A DNA stretch of 64,000 nt from Branchiostoma floridae (Eukaryota; Chordata; Leptocardii; Amphioxiformes; Branchiostomatidae): assembly GCF_000003815.2 (NCBI RefSeq), contig NC_049985.1:13528844-13592843 (forward strand), written 5' to 3'. Positions within the stretch are counted from its first letter, which is position 1, and the number at the start of each line of letters is the position of its first letter. Shown here one piece after another: positions 1 to 11,000 of the stretch. A model generated the notes under the pieces. The model ran no database searches, was not told the DNA's origin, and was given only the letters and a program-made list of their open reading frames with translations. Position numbers and translations under genes: made by a program.

Positions 1-1625
1 GTGATGCTTACTTGAAGTTCATCTGTGTTGGTAGAAGTCATTCTTGAAATAGTCAGAACTGTAATTTCCAACACCAAAATTGGACTCACCCAAATTTTCT
101 AATAACTGTGGATGCTGACAAACACAGAGTGCCTCACACTCAGCCTTCTCCAGCCCCTTTATAACCAGTAACAAGTCCTGTATGTAATTCTTCACCCAAC
201 ATGATGTACACACAAGGACCCCTACCCCTACACATGGTACCCTACAGGATGCACACACACTGGCCGACTTGTTACTGCAACAACACAAATTGTACACCAA
301 AGGTTTTGGAAGGAAAAATCACAGTGAAACAGCATGTGATGGTCTGTGTGTGCGCTTCCTGCAGGTCACCATGTGTAGGGGTCTGTATGTGTACATCTTG
401 TGGATGAACAATTAAATACAGGTCATATTACTGATCATAGGGGGGTGAAGAAGACATGGAGAGGCTGTGGGTGTGCGGGTCCTTTACTGTGGCTTTCTTT
501 TAAGTTTTACATTTGTGTAAATGTGACACTTTTACTTATAAGTTCCAATGTCACTTCTGTGCCTACAAGTACTGGGACAATTTAGCCATTCCTTGTATAC
601 CAGCACACACTAAATGCGACAAATTCAGACCTCCCCCACTATGCCACATAAATTGTAATCCCATAGTCACAGCTATTTCCCAGCAAAAAGGATAAGATTT
701 GGATTCATTGACATGAGACAGCCTCTTTCAAAATTCCCATCCAATGTCTCTCAGACCTTTCCTCTACCCCTATTCTGACATTGGCTGCATGAAAGCAATC
801 CCACTATCCTTACATGTGGTTTCTTTGAGTCTTTGTATGCATTTACAACATGAATGTGGTCCTCTGTCGGCAAATTTACAAGAATTTAAAACTTGAGATA
901 AACGGAATTCTATTTGACTTCTCCACTGCATCTATCATCATAGTACCAGCTCCCAATTCTGTGGGCACTCCTAGGGAGAATGAAGCAGACATAAGTCAGC
1001 TGCCAGCTTCTTACAGTCTGTGGATGGAAGGTTTAATGGAAAAAAGTAGGAAAATCCTCAGGTTTGTGGATAGATACATTGAGAAACAGCCAGTACTGAT
1101 TCACAGATTGAGTTTATTTTGATTATAGTTCAACTGAAAACATTTATGCTATTAACTTACTTCATTAAAAAATACTGCCATATTGTTGCTATGGAGAACA
1201 GAACATGTTTCTCTCTATGTAAATCAGTACATTTTCTCTGCTGATGGGAAATTAGCATAAAACACAAATATTCAAGTGTCAATAGTTATCTGCAACAAAT
1301 TGATATGCACCATGTACATGTAAAAGCAACATTTCTAAAACATTAATGTCAAGAACTGTACCTTGGAAGCGTGTATCCTGGGTTCATCCACCCCTCCTGT
1401 CCCTCAGGACTGATGCACACTGCCCTTAGCCAGAAGTGGTTCTCATAAGAGCCTCTCACACACATATGGGTTGTGGTGACTGAAGAAGTCATAACCTGTG
1501 TTAAAAAAGTTCTCAATTGATTTTTTACTGGCCCCAAGTCCAATCTTTTGTGTGAACAAAACTGGGTGTTTACAGATGTCAATGCCTGATGCACTGCTTT
1601 TCTGTTGCTTTATTTCTTTGTTTAT
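1..1625. other. Left flank without a supported gene
   Basis: An imperfect inverted repeat has arms 203-258 and 345-398, each about 55 bp and built around cccctacacatggt. The rest is AT-rich. A 90-codon open frame at 850-1122 lacks splice-site or family support. Confidence 0.5.
203..398. mobile_element. Imperfect foldback element
   Basis: Arms 203-258 and 345-398 are inverted copies with several mismatches around a ~86-bp centre. No target duplication is clear. Confidence 0.5.
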
Positions 1626-2700
1626 TACCTCCATGAAAAAATGGAGGTATAGTTTTGGGTGTGTCTGTGTGTCTGTGTGTCCGCATATTTGTGGACATCA
1701 TAACTTGAGAACCTCTTGATGGACTACGATATTTGGTATGTGGGTAGGGGTTGGGAAGACGGTCAAGGTCAATTTTGTGCCCCCTGGTGTGTGACCTTGG
1801 TACTGCAGTGCAACTTCCGGTTTTGCTATCTCGGTGTTCTGAACATGCTATGGTCAAGATTTTTAAGTACTAGATAGCTCTTGTGCTCAGGAAAAAATGA
1901 CATAAGTTTGGGCCCACTAGCGTCTAGTTTTGGGATAGCAGGGGCATTTTTGTCAAAAACTTCTGACGAGGATAACTCAAGAAGGAAACAACGGATTTTC
2001 ATGATTTTTAGTATGTAGGTACCTTAGACATTGTTGTACAAGATAAAATATTAATTATGCAAAATAGGAGTACATTTGCATAATTAATGAGAATATTCTA
2101 TGATAGCAGTTTTTTCAATGTATCTCTTGTCCCGTATGTGATATGGTCGTGACATTTAGGGGGTTGATAGATTTTAGCGTCATGACAAAGTGGGGCAAGT
2201 TTCAGTCCCCTAACATTCAATTGTGGAACTGCAGGGGCATTTTTGTCAAGACACTCCAAAGAGGATAACTGCAGGAAGGAACGGCGGATTGCCTGCATTT
2301 TAGGTATGCAGGTAGCTTAGGCAAATATGTTTATAATGATATGCATTTTATGCAAATAAGGACTTAATTTGCAGAATTAATGAGGAAATTGTACAATTCC
2401 ATTGTTTGCAATAACTGGACTTCGATAAATGTAACACTTGTTAATTATAATCGGTGGAACATATGCAGATATCAAATATGCAAATGAAGAACTTATTTGC
2501 ATAATTTATGCAAAAAATTACAAAAAAAAACTTAATGATTAATGATTTGAATTGGGAATTTTACTTGTGACATGTGTACTGTACATTATTCAATGATGAA
2601 CAACACCATGGATAAATCATGTTAATGTTAAGTCATTTGCATGAAATTAACAAAAGCTCTAAATATTCATGGAGGTATGAGGTCGCCGAACTCTAGTTCT
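1626..2700. repeat. Dispersed repeat family A, full-length-looking copy
   Basis: The ends carry the inverted repeat TACCTCCATGAA (1626-1637) and TTCATGGAGGTA (2666-2677), followed by ccgaactctagttc. The interior includes ggtcaaggtcaattttg, blocks of gggccc...tagcg, and repeated tttgcataattaatgag stretches. Related copies lie at about 29620-30720, 37680-38000 and 45690-46516. There is no coding capacity, so it looks like a non-autonomous transposon. Confidence 0.75.
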
Positions 2701-3073
2701 CACCTGTTTCTGTAAAGCTGTTCAAGCAACTCTTGCATTCATGTCAGCAGTGTCTGTCTAGCTGTTGACACTGGTCAATGCATCTCGGTCACAGGGTCCT
2801 CCGGTTAGGGGGTCCCCCTGCTTCTCCAAAGGACAGTGATACTATCAGACAGATGTTTACACCAGTATACGATTTAGCAAAGTGCAATAGAGATGGACTC
2901 CAGACCAACAACAAAACACTTCTGTACAATGAAATCAAATACTTTTTAGGAATCATAGATAAAATTTATGCTACATATGAATTCCTTTGAGCATAACTCA
3001 TTAAACCAGGTCAACCATTTTCTCACCAGGTCCACAGGTGTGGCTGTCCTCTTAATGTTTATCACAAAACATA
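2701..3073. other. Spacer between dispersed repeat and satellite
   Basis: No gene or repeat recognised. Confidence 0.4.
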
Positions 3074-3985
3074 CTGACGGAAGGAGTGGCCTGCTCCTCT
3101 CCTGGACATACTGACGGAAGGAGTCCTGCTCCTCTCCTGGACATACTGACGGAAGGAGTCCTGCTCCTATCCTGGACATACTGACGAAAGGAGTCCTGCT
3201 CCTCTCCTGGGCTTACTGACGGAAGGAGTCCTGCTCCTTTCCTGGGCTTACTGACGGAAGGAGTCCTGCTCCTCTCCTTGACTTACTGACAGAAGGAGTC
3301 CTGCTCCTCTCCTGGACATACTGACGGAAGGAGTCCTGCTCCTCTCCTGGACATACTGACGGAAGGAGTCCTGCTCCTCTCCTGGACATACTGACGGAAG
3401 GAGTCCTGCTCCTATCCTGGACATACTGACGAAAGGAGTCCTGCTCCTCTCCTGGGCTTACTGACGAAAGGAGTCCTGCTCCTCTCCTGGGCTTACTGAT
3501 GGAAGGAGTCCTGCTCCTCTCCTGGGCTTACTGACGGAAGGAGTCCTGCTCCTCTCCTGGACATACTGACGGAAGGAGTCCTGCACCTCTCCTGGGCTTA
3601 CTGACGGAAGGAGTCCTGCTCCTCACCTGGACATACTGACGGAAGGAGTCCTGCTCCTCTCCTGGACATACTGACGGAAGGAGTCCTGCTCCTCTCCTGG
3701 GCTTACTGACGGAAGGAGTCCTGCTCCTCTCCTGGGCTTACTGACGGAAGGAGTCCTGCTCCTCTCCTGGACATACTGACGGAAGGAGTCCTGCTCCTCT
3801 CCTGGGCTTACTGACAGAAGGAGTCCTGCTCCTCTCTTGGACTTACTGACGGAAGGAGTCCTGCTCCTCTCCTGGGCTTAGTGACGGAAGGAGTCCTGCT
3901 CCTCTCCTGGACATACTGACGGAAGGAGTCCTGCTCCTCTCCTGGGCTTACTGACGGAAGGAGTCCTGCTCCTCTCCTGGACGTT
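3074..3985. repeat. 35-bp satellite array, about 26 units
   Basis: Unit ctgacggaaggagtcctgct plus cctctcctgggctta (or ...ggacata). Each unit contains the small inverted repeat AGGAG-TCCTG-CTCCT. The array begins about 360 bp past the kinase stop codon, in the 3' UTR or just beyond. The 35-bp period breaks any reading frame every unit. Confidence 0.95.
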
Positions 3986-4343
3986 CTGATGGATGGAGGC
4001 CTGCTCCTTGAGTCATGTCCCATTATTTTTGTCCCTCTGCTGTACATTTTTTGCTGAAAGAAAAATGTGGCAAAGTTGTTATAAATGTCTCATTCCTCTG
4101 AAGCTGAATTTAAATGTATTACCAACTGCTACAAGATGTCATCTTAGTTAAAGTGCATGAAAAATCTATACCCATATCATCTATTATCATATTACCCTTT
4201 TCAAAGATTAAAAAAACAGTTGGCAGATTCTTCTAGTACTTGAATATAATAATACACTTAAATTTATATGCTTTTTTTAAAGATTAAATTAACTAAAACG
4301 CTAATAGCAAAACATTCCTACCATGTCCCCCCTTATCCATGGT

Positions 4344-5077
4344 TCAGTCCCCCCTATAATGACAGGTGACAATGGGCTGTTCCTGCAGGGATGCTGCTGT
4401 GTCTGCCCTCCATGTCACCACTGCTTCCCTCCCCTCCTGATGTTCTGTCCTCCATGTCACCACTGCTTCCCTCCTCTCCTGATGTTCTGTCCTCCATGTC
4501 ACCACTGTTTCCCTCCTGACTCCTGATGTTCTGTCCTCCATGTAACCACTGTTTCCCTCCTCTCCTGATGTTCTGTCCTCCATGTCACCACTGTTTCCCT
4601 CCTCTCCTGATGTTCTGTCCTCCATGTAACCACTGTTTCCCTCCTCTCCTGATGTTCTGTCCTCCATGTCACCACTGTTTCCCTCCTCTCCTGATGTTCT
4701 GTCCTCCATGTAACCACTGTTTCCCTCCTCTCCTGATGTTCTGTCCTCCATGTGCCCACTTTTCCCCTCCTCTCCTGGTGTTCTGTCCTCTATGTCACCA
4801 CTGTTTCCCTCCTCTCCTGATGTTCTACCTCCAGAAGTCTGCTCCTCAGTGACCAGGCCCGTAAGGAGCAACCTAATCCTCCTTATCTTGTCCGGGTTCT
4901 TTTCTTTCTCCAGCCGGACTGTCAGGACTTTCTTTCTGTGAGCCAAGCAGGCCTCGTCGATCTCATGTGGGGCAGTTTTCTCTCCATTCAGGAGCCAGGG
5001 AGATTTTTGGACTGTCTTTAGCTTTGGCCGCCTGTTCCCTTCCTCATTAGTAAGGGCGTGGATCAACTTGACGAGAT
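4344..5077 (-). CDS. Kinase gene exon 9: end of kinase domain and acidic repeat tail
   Basis: Acceptor atttcag. It opens with LVKLIHALTNEEGNRRP and SPWLL, the RPT/HPW-like end of a kinase domain. A Lys/Arg-rich helical segment follows (about 790-818) and then about ten 14-residue repeats of the type EDRTSGEEGNSGYM. A 2-nt insertion relative to the other repeat units at 4518-4519 moves the reading frame, so the last ~57 residues are read as VVTWRTEHQERRE-type repeats. The stop is TGA at 4344-4346. I see no clear AATAAA on this strand within the next 300 bases. Confidence 0.8.
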
Positions 5078-8000
5078 CTGAAATGTATCAAATACAATAT
5101 GCATCAAGCTAAGGTTTTCAAATACTTAGTTATACATATAAAAGTGATGGATGTTGAGTAACTGCATGTCACTGAGCAGTCAGGCAGCAATGACTATTAG
5201 TAACTGCAGTAAACATAGCAAATCAGTTCATTTATACGTTAAACCATATCAGAACACAGATTAGTCACATCATAAAGTTCATATTCATGCAGGAGGGACA
5301 TTATCATGTTCATTTGTCATATATAAGTACATAATCTAACATACATGTTGGACATTACTCCAATGGACTTTGGACTGACTCAAAAGAACAGACTAGTGAG
5401 AGTTGTTTGGTTATCTAACCTGATGAGACAAACTCCTGGCAGATGGGGGGCCGGCCCCGCCATCGGTACATTTGTTTGAGAACTGCTTTAGCCTGCACAT
5501 CATTGGCCTCCTTGTATGGCACGTTATAGATACGGCGGCCTACTCCCATGTGATGCAAAAGGGTCCCTCTGATGCAACAAAAGATGGTAGTACTCATTGT
5601 AAGTTATTGTCATACCTCAAGTTTTATATGTTCATACTGGTGATTGCCACTGTGTTTGTTGTACATATACTGCATGTATATGTTCACACTTCAAGTTAAG
5701 ATGCATGTTCACATGATTGGGATGCCTACTGGTAATTCAGATGTTCACTGTAGGGATTGCTACAAACACATCACAGAAAATGAGGCTTGGCATGACTATA
5801 AGTGCACCTTTACATAGTTCATCTCAACCAGAATAAGATGGTGATTACCACAGACTAAGATTGTGTTAATCATTTGATATTCTTTATATTGGAAACTGAT
5901 ATTGGACATCAAATCTCCATGTTCCAACCATGTCTTTTGGATGATCTGAATGCAGCTGTTCTATTTTACATCCTTCCCCCCACAATAGCGGATAGGAGTC
6001 CTCTGGAGCAGGACTCTTCTGGTCAGAAATTTCCTATCTGTGGAAGATCTGTTGTTCTAGCCTTTTATAGCTTCAAGCAATCTCCAAAGAAAGATACCAG
6101 TAATGATGATTGCTGAATTGTACTTACAAGGCGTACAGGTCTCCCTGCTTAGGTGAATATTTGTGTCCTCGGATCGCCTCAGGACAGATATTAGGGTGAG
6201 TTCCTACGCACTCTCGTAGGACCTTGAAGTGACCAAGAGGTCGTCGGTACTTGATGGCTAACCCGAAATCTGTTGAAAGAAAAGAGTTGAAAAGTTAATC
6301 TTAATGAGTCAAAGTAACCATTCTTTCTCAATGTTCTTGCTGATCTCTGAATGTAATACAAATATCATGATGGTTGGAAAGTTGCAAATTTGCACAAAGA
6401 AAATACAGTACGATTCAGCTTGATTATATATATAAAGGGACAAAAAAGGTGTTCTGAAATGTACACATAATTGAATCTATTGCTTGCATCTATCAAGTCG
6501 GACTCGTGATGTAAATCGTTACCCTTTAAACACAATGCCAGCCATCACAAGGTTGTGATGCAATGGTCCATCAAAACAAAATTATTGATGTCTATCATAA
6601 AGATTGCACAAACATACAGCCTGATATTTCAAAGAGGCTTTTAGCTTTATAATTCTAAAGTGGCAATCTATGTTTTATCTATAAACTGGGAGTCAAGCCT
6701 AACTGTCTTTTCCCCCTCTGCCACCATCTGTTCAATATGGTCACTTTAAGAGGTTCCCTCACATGTAGATCTTTTTCATCTGTTTCTTTTTTTTTTAACC
6801 TCTCTGACAAGAAAAACAGTTACTACCCCTAATGATTTATCAAAGAAAGGTAATCATGTTACCAAATATTTTTCCCTTATTAAGCAAGTATAAAGTGGCC
6901 ATTCCATGATCCATGATTGGTAAAATTTGAGATAAAATGCATGGACAATGAAGCATTTTAAATTTCCAATGACATCTGACTATTCTAGACACACACTTTT
7001 CAAATAAACTTTCCTTGCTTTGACTGGTTTGGGATGCTTTCCTCACTGTATAGTAGAATCTGTCCAAGTTTTATCTGTATCCTAAGCTGAGCTTATCCTA
7101 AAATCCCTACACCTACACTCACCACATATCTTTGCATTGCGGAACCTATCCAGCAGAATGTTTTCGAGCTTGAGGTCACTACATCAGAGGAAGGAAAAGC
7201 TGCTTCTTCAACAAAAGTAAAGTAAACAAAAGAGGCTATCTCTGGCTAATGTCTGGCATAAGAAATGATAAAAAGAATCATCAAAAGTCTACAAAGTAAC
7301 AAAATTCTACATCTAAGGCAATAAAGTCACTGATGCTGACAAATAAAAACTAAGACAAAATGAAACCAATAAAAAGCAACTAATCAGTTCTAAAAGCTTT
7401 TCTTATGATTTTATTACATTCCCGTTTTCTAATTTTCCAGTTATAGAAGGAAGGCTGGTCTACTTGACATGTGTTGGAAGGTCTACCACATTTATGTTAA
7501 ACACCATTCCCTACTTACCGGTGGTAGATCCCCTTGTGGTGAAGATACTTGACCCCACTGATGATTTGGCAGAAGAAGTTACGTGCGACGCTCTCAGGCA
7601 GTCCAGTTGTGCAGGTGCACTGGAGCCAGTTCTCACAGCAGCACGGCTTGTTCTCCTCAACAAAATAGCACAAGTCGCCGCCTTCCGCTTTGGGGCACAC
7701 CAGGATGGTGATTATATCATTCACCCAGGTTTCATACAGATTCAGCTGTAATAAACAAAAAAGGAATTAAAAAACCATCAATACAGTCCATTTCAACTCT
7801 TTTGGTCTTGTCCTAGGTGCTGATATCTACACTGTTGTGACAAATTTAACTTGCTGTATGTAAGAACTGTAAACTATGTATGTTTTTATTCATGTCAAAT
7901 GAACTATCCACTTAAACAGCAATACTCTCAGAGATCATTTGTTTTAAAGTGCAATCACGTGCTAGAAATTGATTGTGTATGTTAATTATATTAAGTAAGC

Positions 8001-11000
8001 AGAGATTTTAATGTACAACAAGTCACAATTCAGCCCCTGGCTGCCAGTACCATTTTTGATTGATTGATTGATTGATTGAAGAACATTGTCCTGTGATACG
8101 ATTGTAAAGCGTCATCATGTTATTGCAACAATTCAGCCAACAGGCTGTCACTGTGAGACACTTTTTATCTTTCATCAAATTGACCTTTGAAAAAGAATGT
8201 TGGCATTCATATGTCTTGATGAGTAATAAAATCACAACAGTGAAGTTTGGTTGTCTCCTGCAAGGCACTGATTCTTCATGGAACATCACTTCATAACAAG
8301 GCAAACAAGTTTACCTTCAAACTGTTCTTAGAGATTATACACAGTTTTACTCCACTTTGAATACCGTTGCAAAATAATGCTGGAAGTAAACTCAATAAAT
8401 TCATATAATATCATATAACCCTTTTCTTGTACAGAATGCATATGATAATAGGTGGTAATGTTGAAGGATATTTAGTGGAAGACCTTTAACTACCAATTTG
8501 TGCAAATCTGTTTCCTTTACCATTATCAGTTATTTGGTTCAAAGTGTCCAACAAAAATGAACATATTGGCAATTGTCTACAATTTGCTCTTATCGGTTTT
8601 ACAAAGACTGGACATACATGTAGAGAAGACACAAATACAGAAGAACTTACCACATTAGGGTGCGGTTTGTCTCTGGTCTTGTTGAGAACCATCAGCTCAG
8701 CCTGGATGGTCGACACCTGTGATTCGTCAATCACTGTCTTTCCGTTGATGCGGCTCGCATATTGTATTACTTTAAAAGCAATCTGGAAGGGAGAGACATA
8801 GTTATAGCATCCTCCTACACACCGTCCCCAACAGCTAGCTAACTTGCCTATTGGGGCCCTGGTGGCAGTTACTGTGCAGTTACTGTGAGCGTCGCCACAA
8901 ACCAGCTGTCAACCAATCAGAGAATAGGCCTTTCTTGGGCTTTCTGTTTACGAAAGCCATCTCGCAAAGGCTGCTGGGAAGCTATCAGCCAATCATGTTA
9001 CATCTTACATAGCTCCATCCTCCTACGCCTAAGACCCAACAGCTGACTGCCCATATAAGGGTAAGCTCATTAATATTTATAAGCAGAGCGGTCAGTAACT
9101 GATCTGAGTGCACCAGACAGCAGAGGTGACCACAAGGAGTTTTGACACGACTGTGGTCCCTCTGCGTAAGAGAATGAGTTACAGTCATAGAACTACATGT
9201 GAACATTTCTTCCTATATGTAATACAAATAAATCAAGCAACTAAATTAATTCTTTAAAGGGAGTGTTATTTTCAAATAGATTATAACCAATAAATTCACA
9301 ATCAGCAACTTTTATGCATATTTCATGTAGGTGTGTTTTTTTTTATTACTCGGAAAACCCATGCAGACCCTACCCATGTATTTCCTCTACGTACATGTAT
9401 AGACACTTCCTTCATTGCAAACATTTTCAGCATAGTAAAGTTATAAGGTTTTCAATCGGGGGAGTTCCAAAGTGCAGATTTCCAAAAAAGTGAGTGAGCA
9501 TAAGTGAGGGGCGATGTGCACACCAAGATTGCCAATTGTTCACAAGATATCAAACAACACATAAGAAGACAATGTTTTAACATCATTATCACATATATCA
9601 TCACACACATCATAGGAAAATCACGGCAAAGAAACATTTTGAAACCCCTGCATTACACAATGTATTATGAATCCACAGTTCCTAAAATACATCAAATAAA
9701 GCAATACTGATAACCTGTAGATTGTGTTGCTTCATACTTGTACTCACCTTGTTGTGGCCGTTATGTATGGCCGAGTCCATCACCTCCTTGTGCCGCAGGA
9801 GATGCTTCGAGCCAACAGCGCCGAAAAGCACAGATCCGTACCCTCCTCTGAGGTACCCCTCACACAGGTTCAGCCTGTAGCCCTTATCCTGGGCTGCAGC
9901 CATCAGGTCACCTAGCATCCATGCAGGGATCCCGCCCTCTACATAACAAGGAACAAGATGTCATCAACATTATATATAATATCACACTGTGTCAGCATCC
10001 ATGCAGGGATTCTGCCCTCTATATAACAACACATTTCACACTGTGCTAGCATCCATGCAGGGGTGACTTTCTCTACATAACAACACATTTCACACTGTGC
10101 TAGCATCCATGCAGGGATGACTTTCTCTACATAACAACACATTTCACACTGTGCTAGCATCCATGCAGGGATGACTTCCTCTACACAACACACAACAAGG
10201 AACAAGATGTCATCAACATTACATATAATGTCACACTATGTTAGCATCCATGTATGGAAGTTCCCTCCCTCTACACAGCAACACACAACAAGGAACAAGT
10301 GATATCACACTGTGTTACTCTGTAGCTGTAATTTAGTAAAGCCAAAAGGCATTGTTTTACCACAACTTCACAACATTCAGTCATTATGACTATGTTTATT
10401 ATTTCATTAGTTATTAGACTACACTACTATGTCAATCCATAAGCATGTCATGTGATAATGTTAGCTACATTTATCTGTTTTTACCTCAATATAATTCTGT
10501 CTTGTATCGAAATGATTTCTCAAGTATTCAGTTACTCCACTCTTACTATCAGATGTCATGTAGGACAAGTAGTTAACATTCTGTATATGCATCACACTTA
10601 ACAAACAGTAAGAGAACTTCAAGTTGATCAGTGTAATCTTAGATTATAAAGTTGTACTTACTCTTCACTGGTGGATTGTCAGTGGGGAGTCCTATAAAGA
10701 ATAAAATGATGCTGTTACTATGCATGATGTGGTTACAAATTAACCTTCTCATTGCTGTCCAACTCTGTAACCAATAGTGAATGGGGTGCCAAATTGCTAC
10801 TTAGTGTGCTTAAGGTTAAATTGCTTGCAGAGAGGTTTTATTCTTCCCTTTCATCCGGCAACCATCCCATTTCAAACACAGTTTGATACATGTATGAAAA
10901 TGTTATGACAAAAAGTTTGCAAGTTAATGGTGGAATTCCTAATCAAGTAAAACCTGTGCAGGAGACATTCATTCAGTTAATGGCAACACAGAATTAGAGA

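Noticed and set aside
3074-3985. Possible CRISPR array
   Set aside because: Units are contiguous with no unique spacers, and the genome is eukaryotic.
3808-4047. Minus-strand frame reading RRGAGLLPSVSPGEEQDSF
   Set aside because: The 35-bp satellite shifts frame each unit, so the frame is open only by lack of stops; no start or splice support.
4323-4852. Plus-strand frames reading MFCPPCHHCFPPLL units
   Set aside because: Reverse strand of the kinase C-terminal array. The Cys-rich look is a product of the repeat.
7464-7751. 95-codon plus-strand frame
   Set aside because: Antisense shadow of kinase exon 5, which has the catalytic motifs and matching splice sites.
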